Counted from the stretch's first letter, positions 51,060-59,994 are shown. The stretch: 64,000 nt of DNA from Halosimplex litoreum (GCF_016065055.1 NZ_CP065856.1:1-64000), one strand, 5' to 3'. The notes: generated by a model from the sequence alone, not told the origin. A program made the numbers and translations.

Positions 51060-51157
51060 TGGATAGACCGGGAGTCCACCGACAAACCTCGGCGTTCACG
51101 CCGAGGTAGGTGATACAGACCGATAGCGCATACCTCCGTCTTCAGGCGGAGGTCAAG
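50990..51157 (+). ncRNA. Probable omega (guide) RNA of the tnpB-only element
   Basis: In this family the guide RNA spans the tnpB 3' end and the right end of the element. Here the region contains two stable hairpins (51086-51107 and 51132-51153) and ends in TCAAG. Placement rests on family knowledge only. Confidence 0.35.
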
Positions 51158-51258
51158 CGATAGGCATAGTGCGTCAATCCACAAGCCCCGCCATCACTGG
51201 ATTTCCCACGCTCCAACGGAGGTATTAAGACTTCGATGGATCATAGTGTGCAATACGG

Positions 51259-51648
51259 ATGAAGACCACACGGCACGCGACCTACAACCTCAACTACCAC
51301 ATAGTGTGGTTGCCGAAGTACCGCCAGTCGGTACTCATCAACGAGGTCGCCGACCGTGTGCGAACCATCCTCCACGAGATCGCCGACGACAAAGGCTTAG
51401 AGATTATCGACCTGACCGTTCAGCCCGACCACATCCACCTGTTCGTCAGTAGTCCACCGAAGCACGCGCCCTCACTACTTGCCAACTGGTTCAAGGGTAT
51501 CTCCTCGCGGAAATACAACCACCGCTACGCCGACAACGACGGCGAGAAGATTCGATGGGCACGGGGCTACTACGCAGGAACGGCGGGGCACGTCTCCACC
51601 GAAACGGTGCAAGACTACATCCAGCGTCACGAGGAGGGCGACCAATGA
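51259..51648 (+). CDS. tnpA: TnpA, Y1 (HUH) transposase of IS200/IS605 family
   Basis: 129 residues, close to the usual length. The HUH metal motif is DLTVQPDHIHLFVS, and the catalytic Tyr is in TVQDYIQRHEE near the C-terminus. N-terminal TTRHATYNLNYHIVWLPKYR is typical. It excises and inserts single-stranded element DNA. Complete and probably functional; overlaps tnpB. Confidence 0.95.
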   Translation: MKTTRHATYNLNYHIVWLPKYRQSVLINEVADRVRTILHEIADDKGLEIIDLTVQPDHIHLFVSSPPKHAPSLLANWFKGISSRKYNHRYADNDGEKIRWARGYYAGTAGHVSTETVQDYIQRHEEGDQ

Positions 51649-52886
51649 CCGAACTCACCAAGACGTTGGAACTGAAACTGGTAGACCCGAACGCACACAA
51701 ACGGCGGAAACTCCGCGAGACGCGAGATGCCTACCAGCATGCCCTTCAAGATGCGTTCGACGCTGGTTGTACCACTCAGACCGAAGCGAACGACGTGGTG
51801 GTCAACTACGACCTGTCGGGGTACGCGAAGAATGCCCTCAAAAAATACGTCCCGCAGTTGACGACGACGACGTACAACGCAGGCGACCTTCACGACGACC
51901 ACCCTGTTCGGTTCACCAACGAGGGGCTACGCCTCGACCACCATCCCGAGAACGCTATCGAGTGGTACGTCAAAATTCCGCACCACGAGGACTACCACCT
52001 CTGGATGCCAGCACAGCCGAATCCTGACCAACGGAACTGGCTGGAAGCGTTGCACGCTGGTGACGCCGAAATGGGCGAAAGTCGGCTGTTCCAGCGGGAC
52101 GGGACGTGGTATCTGCACGTCACCGCCACCCGCGACGTGGAGGATCGTTCCGAGGTATCCACCGATGAACGAACGCTTATCGGAGTGGACATCGGGGAAG
52201 CGTCACTCGTCACGGTGTGTCACCGCGACGACCACGGTTCCCCGACTCACCCCGAACTGTGGGCCGACGAGGGCAAAACCGTTCGTCGGCTGCGCAAGAC
52301 CTACTTCACCGCTACGCGACGGCTTCAACAACGTGGAAGCGACCGTCTCGCCGAGTCGTTCGGTGACGACCTGTGGAACCAGATAGACGACGTGTTCCAT
52401 CGTGTCACCCGCGAAGTCGTGGAGTACGCCGAATCCGTCGAGAATCCCGTACTGGTTCTGGAAGACCTGACGTACATCCGAGAGTCGATGGACTACGGCG
52501 AGTATATGAACCGCCGTCTCCACGGCTGGGGGTTCGCCAAACTCCACGCGCAGATACGGTACAAAGCCGTCGAGAGGGGGATCCCCGTCGAGACGGTGAA
52601 CCCGCGTAACACGTCGAAAGAGTGCTATGCGTGCGATGAAGTCGGGTATCGCCCGAAGCAGGCGACGTTCACATGCACGAACGACGACTGCTGGGTGGGC
52701 GAGTACCAAGCGGATGTGAACGGGGCGATAAATATCGCAGACCGCTACCTCAGCGGAGAGAGTCGTTCCAGAGAACACCCGAACGACGATGACTCGGCTG
52801 AGGATGGGGCGCATTTGACCGCGCCACAAGACAGCCAAGCCGATGCTGAAACCCAGCAGTTGACGCGTGGAACGTATGCGTCTTGA
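51645..52886 (+). CDS. tnpB: TnpB RNA-guided nuclease, partner of TnpA
   Basis: 413 residues from MTELTKTLELKLVDPNAHKR at 51645. RuvC residues: Asp in LIGVDIGEASLVTV, Glu in LVLEDLTYIRE and Asp in YQADVNGAINIADR. Zinc finger CYACDEVG ... CTNDDC. Sequence differs strongly from the first tnpB, so the two elements are not recent copies of each other. All catalytic residues are intact. Confidence 0.93.
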   Translation: MTELTKTLELKLVDPNAHKRRKLRETRDAYQHALQDAFDAGCTTQTEANDVVVNYDLSGYAKNALKKYVPQLTTTTYNAGDLHDDHPVRFTNEGLRLDHHPENAIEWYVKIPHHEDYHLWMPAQPNPDQRNWLEALHAGDAEMGESRLFQRDGTWYLHVTATRDVEDRSEVSTDERTLIGVDIGEASLVTVCHRDDHGSPTHPELWADEGKTVRRLRKTYFTATRRLQQRGSDRLAESFGDDLWNQIDDVFHRVTREVVEYAESVENPVLVLEDLTYIRESMDYGEYMNRRLHGWGFAKLHAQIRYKAVERGIPVETVNPRNTSKECYACDEVGYRPKQATFTCTNDDCWVGEYQADVNGAINIADRYLSGESRSREHPNDDDSAEDGAHLTAPQDSQADAETQQLTRGTYAS

Positions 52887-52962
52887 AACCACATGGCCGT
52901 TACGCTCGGCCTGAAATCCCATGGCGGGATTCCCGCGTCTTCAGGCGCGGGAGGAGGTCAAG
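52830..52962 (+). ncRNA. Probable omega (guide) RNA of the tnpA-tnpB element
   Basis: It covers the tnpB 3' end and the right-end hairpin, finishing at TCAAG. The guide would be the first bases beyond the element (from 52963, TTCGTAACCCGTTCC), i.e. the interrupted ORF. Inferred from family knowledge. Confidence 0.35.
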
Positions 52963-53375
52963 TTCGTAACCCGTTCCTCGAGAGCGAGCGTGAAGCGAGC
53001 CGACCCATTCTCGACCGGCCCGGCTGTGCCGGTCACGACCGGTGAGTCGATCCGCTCGTCGCCGTTGACGAGTACCGAGATATCTCCGAGTGTCCACGGT
53101 CGGACGTCGCTGAACCGCAGTTCTACCGTCCGGTTGTCCGTCGCCGAGCGGTCTCTGACTGGATCACCGCGGTTGACTATCGCGTCCGCCGCGGGGGCGG
53201 TGAGTCCGCCGACGGCGCTCTCGCCCCTTTCGGTCCGCTGGTCTGCCGATATGTGCCAATCGAACGACTGGAAACGACGAAAAGCTATGGGTGCCAACCA
53301 CCGGTGGCCGGACGCAGCCGTCGGTGCCAAGGGAGTCGCAGTCTCACCGCGCGGCGCGGTCAGGTTCGCCCACAT
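52963..53375 (-). pseudogene. 5' part of an ORF cut off by the IS element
   Basis: The minus-strand frame begins at an ATG at 53375 (MWANLTAPRGETATPLAP) and reads with good codon bias in its later part (VELRFSDVRPWTLGDISVLV, RIDSPVVTGTAGPVENGSA, RFTLALEERVTN) until the IS right end at 52962, after which only element sequence follows. The lost 3' part is not recognised on the other side. The beta-rich pattern suggests a secreted or surface protein domain, but no signal peptide is evident. Low certainty that the first 60 residues are coding. Confidence 0.4.
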
Positions 53376-53413
53376 CTTCAGAACTATATGCCAGGGTCAC
53401 ACATCTGCAAGTA

Positions 53414-54640
53414 ATGAACGGCAACGAGTTCGGCCGTCTCTTCCGGTTCACGACGTTCGGCGAGAGCCACGGGGAGGCGATGGGCTGTACCGTGTCGGGC
53501 TGTCCAGCTGGGGTCGAGATCTCCGAGGACGTCGTCCAGAAGGAACTCGACCGGCGCAAACCCGGCCAGTCGATGATCACCACCTCCCGGGGTGAGCCCG
53601 ACGAGGTCTCGATCAAGTCGGGGACGCTGGAGGGCTACACCACCGGGACGCCGATCGGGATGGTCATCCAGAACAAGGACGCCCGGTCGGGCAAGTACGA
53701 ACCCTTCATCACGGCGCCGCGCCCCTCTCACGGCGATTACACCTACTCCGCGAAGTTCGGGACGCGAAACTGGGGCGGCGGCGGCCGCTCGTCGGCGCGG
53801 GAGACCGTCAACTGGGTCGCCGCGGGCGCCGTGGCGAAGCAGGTCCTCGACCAGTCCGAGTACGACGTGCAGGTCAAGGCCCACGTCAACCAGATCGGCG
53901 ACATCACTGCCGAGGACGTGTCCTGGGAGGACATGCTCGAACACACCGAGGACAACGAGGTGCGGTGTGCCGACCCGGAGAAAGCCGAGGAGATGCGTGA
54001 CGCGATCGACCGTTACCAGGAGGAGGGCGACTCCATCGGCGGCTCGATCTACTTCGAGTGTCGCGGCGTCCCGCCTGGGCTGGGCGCCCCGCGCTTCGAT
54101 TCGTTCGCTGCCCGGATGGGCAAGGCGATGTTCTCGATCCCGGCGACGACGGCCGTCGAGTACGGCCAGGGTCGCGAGGCCCGCGACATGCGCGGCGTCG
54201 ACCGCAACGAAGACTGGGAGTTCGACGACGGCACGCGCGACGACGTGGTCAGCGAGGAGGGCGACCCCGTCCCCGTCGGCAACGACCACGGCGGCCTGCA
54301 GGGCGGCATCACCACCGGCGAGCCCATCTACGGCGAGGCGACCTGGCACGCGCCCGTCTCCATCCCGAAGAAACAGGAGACCGTCGACTGGGAGACCGGC
54401 GAGAAGAAGGAGGCACAGGTCGTCGGCCGCCACGACCCGAGCTTGCCGCCCCGAGCCGTCCCCGTCGTCGAGGCGATGCTCCGCGTGACGATCCTGGACT
54501 TCATGTTGCTCGGCGGCCGTATCAACCCCGACCGCCTCGACGGCCGGCCGGGCGAGTACGATACCGCCTACCACCCAGAGAGCCCGCAGAACGACCCCGA
54601 CGACGCCGACACGATGACCGAGTCGGTCGACGAGGACTGA
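53414..54640 (+). CDS. aroC: Chorismate synthase
   Basis: 408 residues; converts EPSP to chorismate with reduced FMN, last step of the common aromatic pathway. Start MNGNEFGRLFRFTTFGESHG at 53414, with TATA-like AACTATATGCC 26 nt upstream. Motifs: GESHGEAMGC (signature 1), RPSHGDYTYSAKFG and GGGRSSARETVNWVAAGAVA (signature 2 with FMN contacts), and NDHGGLQGGITTGEPI, then RHDPSLPPRAVPVVEAM (signature 3). Acidic C-terminal tail. Confidence 0.97.
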   Translation: MNGNEFGRLFRFTTFGESHGEAMGCTVSGCPAGVEISEDVVQKELDRRKPGQSMITTSRGEPDEVSIKSGTLEGYTTGTPIGMVIQNKDARSGKYEPFITAPRPSHGDYTYSAKFGTRNWGGGGRSSARETVNWVAAGAVAKQVLDQSEYDVQVKAHVNQIGDITAEDVSWEDMLEHTEDNEVRCADPEKAEEMRDAIDRYQEEGDSIGGSIYFECRGVPPGLGAPRFDSFAARMGKAMFSIPATTAVEYGQGREARDMRGVDRNEDWEFDDGTRDDVVSEEGDPVPVGNDHGGLQGGITTGEPIYGEATWHAPVSIPKKQETVDWETGEKKEAQVVGRHDPSLPPRAVPVVEAMLRVTILDFMLLGGRINPDRLDGRPGEYDTAYHPESPQNDPDDADTMTESVDED

Positions 54641-54677
54641 TGAGCGGCGAGCCCCTACACCGCACGGGACCCCCATA

Positions 54678-55337
54678 ATGGACGCACGCCAGGACGAACT
54701 GTCCAACCCGTTCGGGATGGACACCGAGTGCACGAACTGCCCCGAGTTGGTCGAGACGCGCGAGCGGATCGTCCACGGCTACGGCGACGTGGGCGCCGAT
54801 TTCGTCGTCGTCGGCGACCAGCCCAGCGTAGCCGCCGACGAGACCGGCGTCCCCTTCGCCGGCGACCAATCGCTCGTGTGGGACATCCTCGACCGCGTCG
54901 GCCTCGTCGAGGGCGACCCCGGCGCGGCCGAACCGGAACCGGACGAGGTCTTCCTGACCTACGTCACCCGCTGTCGCCACCCCGACCGCGTCGCCACCGA
55001 CGAAGAGGTCACCGCCTGCGAAGCGTATCGCTCCAGCGAGCTGCGGATGATAAACCCCGAGATCATCGTCCCCGTCGGCCAGCGAGCCATCGAGGCGCTG
55101 GCCTTCCAGTACACCACGAAGAGCGAGGACGAACTGGACGTGCGAGAACTGCACGCGACGACGATGCGCGGTCGTGGCTTCGAACTCGTCCCGATGCTCG
55201 ACCCGGCCGACCAGACGCCCGAACAGACCGAGGCGTTCGTCGAGCACTTCGCCGAGTTGCTGGGGACCGACTACCGCCAGACGAAGGGACGTCAGGGCAG
55301 CCTGGAGACCGGGCGCGGTCCCGACAGCGACGAGTAG
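54678..55337 (+). CDS. Uracil-DNA glycosylase superfamily protein (family 4/5-like)
   Basis: 219 residues. CTNCPELVETRERIVHGYGD provides the N-terminal Cys pair of Fe-S UDGs; VVVGDQPSVAADETGVPFAG is the active-site strand (family 4 has GEAPG...D/E); YVTRCRHP and VTACEAYRS hold the remaining Cys. PVGQRAIEALAF and a late MLDPADQTP (in place of the HPS motif) complete the fold. The changed active-site strand and missing HP-S/A motif make true uracil excision uncertain. 37 bp after aroC. Confidence 0.85.
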   Translation: MDARQDELSNPFGMDTECTNCPELVETRERIVHGYGDVGADFVVVGDQPSVAADETGVPFAGDQSLVWDILDRVGLVEGDPGAAEPEPDEVFLTYVTRCRHPDRVATDEEVTACEAYRSSELRMINPEIIVPVGQRAIEALAFQYTTKSEDELDVRELHATTMRGRGFELVPMLDPADQTPEQTEAFVEHFAELLGTDYRQTKGRQGSLETGRGPDSDE

Positions 55338-55372
55338 CCGACGGCGGACGCGACAGCGCGTCAGCCGCCGGG

Positions 55373-55795
55373 TTACCAGTCCCGCTCGGCGATGTCCGAG
55401 GCGGCCGCGGCGGCCTCCTTCCTGAGATCCGCGACGTGATACACCACGTCGGTGAGCGTGACGATGCCGACCACCGACAGCTCCTCCGTGACGATCACCT
55501 TCTTGACGCCCGCCTCGGCCATGGTCCGGGCGACGCGCTGGACGGTCCGGTCGGGGTCGGTCGTCACGAGCGGCGGTCGGGCGAGATCGCGGACGGCGAT
55601 CGACCCCAGCGGTCGACCGCGCTCGTGGGCCGCCTCCAGCGCGTCCGTCTCGGTGACGATCCCGGTCGGCGTCTCGCCGTCGACCACGACGACGCTGCCG
55701 ACGCCCTCCGCGAGGAGTCGCCCGACGGCGTCGTCGAGCGTCGCGTCGACGCCGACGGTCACCACCTCGGTCGTCATCAGCTCGCGGACGAGCAT
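55373..55795 (-). CDS. CBS-domain pair protein
   Basis: 140 residues made almost entirely of two CBS motifs: LVRELMTTEVVTVGVDATL with VGSVVVVDGETPTGIVTETD, and IAVRDLARPPLVTTDPDRTV with GVKKVIVTEELSVVGIVTLTD. Such proteins bind adenine nucleotides and report energy state. Start at 55795; it follows a usp gene on the same strand with 3 bp between, so Usp and CBS form a two-gene operon. Confidence 0.92.
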   Translation of the reverse strand: MLVRELMTTEVVTVGVDATLDDAVGRLLAEGVGSVVVVDGETPTGIVTETDALEAAHERGRPLGSIAVRDLARPPLVTTDPDRTVQRVARTMAEAGVKKVIVTEELSVVGIVTLTDVVYHVADLRKEAAAAASDIAERDW

Positions 55796-55798
55796 CGG

Positions 55799-56233
55799 TC
55801 AGTCGCCGATATCGACGACCAGAACGGGCGTGTGTACGTCTTCGAGGACGCGGTCGGTGACGCTCCCGAGGTTCTGGACGCGGTCCCGGCCGGTCCGGCC
55901 GTGCGTGCCCATCACGACGAGGTCGATGCCCGCTTCGTCGACGTACTCGACGATCTCGCGGTGGGGGATACCGTCGCGGAGCTCCGTCTCGACGACGAGT
56001 CCCTCGTCTTCGAGGTCGACCTGCAGGTCTTCGACGGAGCGCTCGCCCTCGACCTCCAGCGACTTGACGATCTCCGCCTTCGTCTCGGCCTCCGCCGCGC
56101 GGTACCGGCGGCTGTCGACGACGTAGAGCACGTGAACCGTCGCGTCGTTGTCCCGCGCGATACCGATGGCGTGTTCCACCGTCTCGGTCGTCCCCTTGCT
56201 TCCGTCCGTCGGCAACAGGATATCGTCGTACAT
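55799..56233 (-). CDS. Universal stress protein, UspA family
   Basis: 144 residues. MYDDILLPTDGSKGTTETVE is the canonical N-terminus and VVMGTHGRTGRDRVQNLGSV the full ATP-binding signature (G-2x-G-9x-G-S). Upstream gene of the usp-CBS operon. Both products are predicted nucleotide sensors. Confidence 0.93.
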   Translation of the reverse strand: MYDDILLPTDGSKGTTETVEHAIGIARDNDATVHVLYVVDSRRYRAAEAETKAEIVKSLEVEGERSVEDLQVDLEDEGLVVETELRDGIPHREIVEYVDEAGIDLVVMGTHGRTGRDRVQNLGSVTDRVLEDVHTPVLVVDIGD

Positions 56234-56364
56234 GCCCGTGGATTGGTGGTCGGGGTAAATAGTGGTAGGTGACCGTTCCCGACGACAGGTAGCTGCCGCG
56301 GACGTCGCCGAGAAACCGGGCCGACAAGGTTTTGAGAGTTGCTAGCAAACACCGTACGATAGTC

Positions 56365-57126
56365 ATGCAGGGGGGAACAGGTGCGAACGAGACGCTGATA
56401 GAGGTGTACGTGCGGTCGTTGCGGCCGAGACCGGGACGGTCCCAGCGGCGCGCGCTCGACAGGCTGGACGCGCTGGCGGCGGCCGGCGAGATCGGGGGAT
56501 ACGAGGTCGTGGTCTGGGGGGACCGCGCGCCGCCGTCGCCCGATGCGGTTCGGACGCGTGCGGGGCGGTTCGTGCTCGACCGGGTCACCGTCTTCCAGCG
56601 GTGGGCCGAGCGAAACGGTGCGTCGATCGAGGGCGCGTTCGCCGTCCGGACGGTCGACTCGTCGGTCACGGGTGAGCGCCACGACGAACTCGTGCTCCCC
56701 CGACTCGTCGCGGCCGCGGTTCGGAACGGTCGTCTCCTCGCGGTCGCGCCCGCGACGGTCGACGGTGGCCATCGCTCGATCGAGGCGTTCCTCGACGGAC
56801 TCGAGGACGGAGCGCTGCCCGGCGAACGGTCGGTCGAGATCCGTCCGCTCGGGGCGGCCCGAACCGCGGAATCGACACCGACGGACGACCGCGACCGTCG
56901 AGAACCCCCGTCGGCTACCGGTGAGACGACCGCGAGACCAGAGGCGGCCGACCGCAGTTCGACGACCCGTCCGTCCCCCGCGGAGTCGGCGGCGGGACCG
57001 GCCGAAGAGGGGTCGGTGAAGCGGTCGGGCGGTCGCGGCGACCGTCCTGTGACTCACGGAGGCGGAGAGGGCGAGGCTGGCGAGGGTCGCGGCGGTTCGG
57101 GGCGGACGTCCTACCCGCCGTACTGA
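56365..57126 (+). CDS. Haloarchaeal HTH-type conserved protein with a low-complexity tail
   Basis: 253 residues from MQGGTGANETLIEVYVRSLR at 56365. The first 150 residues are structured: LIEVYVRSLRPRPGRSQRRA, LDRLDALAAAGEIGGYEVVV, and FVLDRVTVFQRWAERNGASI, resembling a haloarchaeal family annotated as HTH domain protein. The last 100 residues are Pro/Gly/Arg/Ser-rich and probably disordered (GGGEGEAGEGRGGSGRTSY). A GGTTTTGAGAG element is about 33 nt upstream. Convergent with thrS. Regulatory role is a guess. Confidence 0.65.
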   Translation: MQGGTGANETLIEVYVRSLRPRPGRSQRRALDRLDALAAAGEIGGYEVVVWGDRAPPSPDAVRTRAGRFVLDRVTVFQRWAERNGASIEGAFAVRTVDSSVTGERHDELVLPRLVAAAVRNGRLLAVAPATVDGGHRSIEAFLDGLEDGALPGERSVEIRPLGAARTAESTPTDDRDRREPPSATGETTARPEAADRSSTTRPSPAESAAGPAEEGSVKRSGGRGDRPVTHGGGEGEAGEGRGGSGRTSYPPY

Positions 57127-57127
57127 C

Positions 57128-58999
57128 TCACCGCCCGGTAAAGTTCGGGTGATCACCGACGTGTTGCGGGAGGTAGCGCCGCTTACGCGGCAGTCCCGCG
57201 GTCTCCTCGCGGACGCGTTCGCCCAGCGTATCGAGCGTCAGCTCGATTTCGGTGTCGTCTGCGCGGACGTTCACGTCGAGTCGCCCGCTGTCGAGTTCGC
57301 GGTCGCCGACGACCGCGTAGTAAGGCACCCAGTCGGTCTCGGCGCGGGCGATACGCTTGCCGACCGTCTCAGAGCGGTCGTCGACGTCGGCGCGGATGTC
57401 CGCCGAAGCGAGGTCGTCGACCAGTTCGTCACAGTACTCGACGTGTTCGTCGCCGACCGGGACGAACCGCACCTGCGTCGGCGAGAGCCAGGTGGGTAGC
57501 CGCGGCGTGTCCATCGTCGCCGCCTTCTCCAGCAGCGCGGCGATCACCCGTTCGATCCCGCCCGACGGGGAGTAGTGGAGGATCGGCGGGTGGTGGCTCC
57601 CCTCCGCGTCGGTGTAGGTGATATCGAACCGCTCGGCGCTCTCGACGTCGATCTGGACCGTCGGGTTCTCGATCGGCCGGCCCAGGCCGTCGATCGCGGC
57701 GAAATCGATCTTCGCCGACCAGTAGTGGCGGCGTTCGGGGACGACCTCCAGGAGGACGGGTTTACCGAGTTCGTCGACTACCTCCGCGACCCACGCCTCG
57801 TTGTCCTCGTAGAACTCGCGGGTCACCCGCAAGGCGGGCTGGTAGTCCAGCCCGAGGTCGTCGCTCGTCCGCAGCGAGAGCGTCGCCTGGCGCAGTAGCT
57901 CCCGGCGAGCGCCCGCCATATCGGCGGTCGCGGTGTGCATGTCCGGCATCGTGAACGACCGCAGCCGTTTGAGTCCCGTCACCTCGCCCTTCTGCTCGCG
58001 CCGGAACGAGTACGTCGACAGTTCGTAGATCCGCAACGGGAGGTCGCTGTCGGCGACGTGCATGTCCCGCATGATGGAGAACTGGCCGAAGCAGGCGGCG
58101 AATCGGAGCATCATCCGGCGGTCGCCAGACTCGAAGCGGTACTGGCGCTCCCCGAACTTCCCGGCGTGCTCGTCGATTGCGCGAGCGCCCAGGTCGTACA
58201 TGACCGGCGTCTCGACGGGCATCCCGCCGTAGTCGACGACGAGGTCGTTCACGTACTCTATCAGGGAGTCCCGGACGAGCTTTCCGCGGGGGTACCATCG
58301 GAGGTTCCCCACGTCCGACAGCTCGTCGTAGCCGGCGAGGGACTTCTCCTGCATGAGTTCGACGTGGGGCGGCTCCTCGCCGGGCGAAGCCGTCACGCCC
58401 TCGACCTCGCTCTCGACGAACGCCCGCATCCCCTCGCTCACTTCGGATTTGGCCGCGACGGCCTCGTCGGTCGAGCCGTCGGGCCACAGCAGGAGCCACT
58501 CGCTGGGCTCGCGCTCGGTCTCCCCCTCCCCGCCCTCGCCTTCGTCCCCTCCGGCCCCCGCTCCGTCGCGGTGAGCGGCGACGTGTCGCGACAGCTCCGA
58601 GAGCGGGTGGCCCTTGCAGGCGACCTCGAAGGACTTGTACCAGCCGAAGGGCGCCCGCAACACCTCGTATCCCTCACCTTCGAGTTCGGTCTCCAGGTCC
58701 CGCATGACGGACTTGGCGGCGTCGGGGCTCGCCAGGTCATCGCTGAGATGGGCGTACGGGTAGAGCACCACTCGATCCGTGTTGAGCTGGCCCGTCACGT
58801 CCCGGAGTTCGTCGGTCGCGTTCGCGACGACGCCCGACAGGTCGGCCTCGTCGTCGGATTCGACGCTGACGAAGGCCGTCACGCACTCCTCCATGCGCCC
58901 CTCCATCGGGACGCCCTCCGTCTCGGCGAGGTCGTCGGGGCCGGCCTCCTGGCGGGCCTCGAACTCCAAGTGGTCGGAGTGGACGAACAGGAGTCGCAT
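57128..58999 (-). CDS. thrS: Threonyl-tRNA synthetase, archaeal type
   Basis: 623 residues; charges tRNA-Thr. The N-terminal domain (MRLLFVHSDHLEFEAR to about 150) is the archaeal DTD-like editing domain that removes mischarged Ser. Class II core motifs include RFAACFGQFSIMRDMHV, the motif-2 loop STYSFRREQKGEVTGLKRLR and HHPPILHYSPSGGIERVIAA (motif 3). The C-terminal anticodon-binding domain starts near VRFVPVGDEHVEYCDEL. An acidic linker (GAGGDEGEGGEGETE, about residue 148) separates editing and catalytic parts. Confidence 0.96.
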   Translation of the reverse strand: MRLLFVHSDHLEFEARQEAGPDDLAETEGVPMEGRMEECVTAFVSVESDDEADLSGVVANATDELRDVTGQLNTDRVVLYPYAHLSDDLASPDAAKSVMRDLETELEGEGYEVLRAPFGWYKSFEVACKGHPLSELSRHVAAHRDGAGAGGDEGEGGEGETEREPSEWLLLWPDGSTDEAVAAKSEVSEGMRAFVESEVEGVTASPGEEPPHVELMQEKSLAGYDELSDVGNLRWYPRGKLVRDSLIEYVNDLVVDYGGMPVETPVMYDLGARAIDEHAGKFGERQYRFESGDRRMMLRFAACFGQFSIMRDMHVADSDLPLRIYELSTYSFRREQKGEVTGLKRLRSFTMPDMHTATADMAGARRELLRQATLSLRTSDDLGLDYQPALRVTREFYEDNEAWVAEVVDELGKPVLLEVVPERRHYWSAKIDFAAIDGLGRPIENPTVQIDVESAERFDITYTDAEGSHHPPILHYSPSGGIERVIAALLEKAATMDTPRLPTWLSPTQVRFVPVGDEHVEYCDELVDDLASADIRADVDDRSETVGKRIARAETDWVPYYAVVGDRELDSGRLDVNVRADDTEIELTLDTLGERVREETAGLPRKRRYLPQHVGDHPNFTGR

Positions 59000-59076
59000 A
59001 CCGAACGGTCACGCGGCGGCGCAAAAAGTGTGCTGGCGAGGCCGGAGACCCCTTCAGTACGGGCGACTCGGCGTCG

Positions 59077-59994
59077 CTACTGCTCGTCTTCTTTCAGCTC
59101 TTCCAGTTCCGCTTCGACCTCGGAGTCGTCGACGGACGCGTCCTCGCCGGCGTCTACGTCCGCCGCGTCCACGTCGGTGTCGACGTCCATGTCGACGTCG
59201 GCGTCCTCGGTCGCGGAGTCGGCGGTCCCGCTATCGTCGTCCGAACCGCCGCCCGTCCCGCTCGCGCTCTCGGCCTCCTCGCTGGTCTCTGTCGTCCCCT
59301 TGCCCATCTCGCCTTTGAGCGTGTCGAGCTCGGCGTCGACGGAGCTGTCGGTGCTGAGCTGCTCGAGCTCGCGGTCGATCTGGTCCTTGTCCGAGAGCAC
59401 GTCGTCGAACGCCCCGCTCTCCTGGAGTTCGTCCATCGCCTGCGAGCGTGCCTCCATGTCCTCGGTGCGTTCCTCGGCGCGCTCGATGGCCCGGCCCACG
59501 TCCTCGAACTCGTCGCCGGCGCCGGTCATCGCCTCGGAGACCTTGGTGCTGGCCTCGGCCGCTTCGTAGCGGGCCTTCATCGTCTCCTTTTTCGTGCGGA
59601 ACTCCTCGATACGGCTCTGGAGGGTGTTCTTCTGCTCGACGAGCCGGTCCTGCTGGTTCTGGAGTTCGGCGATCTGGCTCTCCAGACCCTCGATCTGGCT
59701 CATCTTCTGCTTTTTCTTCTCTAGCGCTTTGCGCGCCAGGTCGTCGCGGTCCTGCTGGACCGCCTCGCGAGCCTGCTCGTTGTGTTTCTCGACGTTCTCT
59801 TCGAGGCGGCGCTTCTGGATCTCCAGGCGCTTTTTCTGGGTGGTCAGGTCGGCGATGCCCTGTTTGACGTCCTGCAGCTGGTCGCGCAGTTGCTCGTAGG
59901 AGTAATCGAGCGTTTCGGAGGGGTCTTCCGCCCGGTTGAGCACCGCGTTGATCTTCGACCGGACGACGTACGAGGCGCGCGAGATGATTCCCAT
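59077..59994 (-). CDS. pspA: PspA/IM30-family protein
   Basis: 305 residues. The PspA core (residues 1-215) is a long coiled coil starting MGIISRASYVVRSKINAVLN and YSYEQLRDQLQDVKQGIADL, as in ESCRT-III-like PspA/Vipp1, which assembles on stressed membranes. The last 90 residues are an acidic Asp/Ser-rich tail (DADVDMDVDTDVDAADVDAG) ending in a short helix (VEAELEELKEDEQ). A TATA-like AATTAAAGG is about 25 nt upstream. Divergent from the histidine kinase gene. Confidence 0.93.
   Translation of the reverse strand: MGIISRASYVVRSKINAVLNRAEDPSETLDYSYEQLRDQLQDVKQGIADLTTQKKRLEIQKRRLEENVEKHNEQAREAVQQDRDDLARKALEKKKQKMSQIEGLESQIAELQNQQDRLVEQKNTLQSRIEEFRTKKETMKARYEAAEASTKVSEAMTGAGDEFEDVGRAIERAEERTEDMEARSQAMDELQESGAFDDVLSDKDQIDRELEQLSTDSSVDAELDTLKGEMGKGTTETSEEAESASGTGGGSDDDSGTADSATEDADVDMDVDTDVDAADVDAGEDASVDDSEVEAELEELKEDEQ

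Larger units (their letters stand above)
49723..51157 (+). mobile_element. IS200/IS605-type element, tnpB only (IS1341 type)
   Basis: It has a left-side hairpin (CCGCCG-TTCA-CGGCGG, 49730-49745) after GGGAGTCC, an AT-rich block at 49798-49830, the tnpB gene, and at the right the repeated GGGAGTCC (51070-51077), a perfect 9-bp hairpin (51086-51107, loop TTCA) and a second hairpin ending in TCAAG (51132-51157). Boundaries are approximate: the last hairpin has the same loop (TCTTCAGG) as the right end of the next element and could belong to a related, partly lost copy. No tnpA. Confidence 0.6.
51158..52962 (+). mobile_element. IS200/IS605 element with tnpA and tnpB
   Basis: tnpA and tnpB overlap by 4 bp in one direction. 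The right end has a hairpin (TCCCGCG 52931-52937, CGCGGGA 52946-52952, loop TCTTCAGG) followed by TCAAG (52958-52962), a typical subterminal-palindrome end cut without target duplication. The left end lies somewhere in 51158-51258; I cannot fix it. The element ends inside a minus-strand ORF remnant. Confidence 0.65.
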
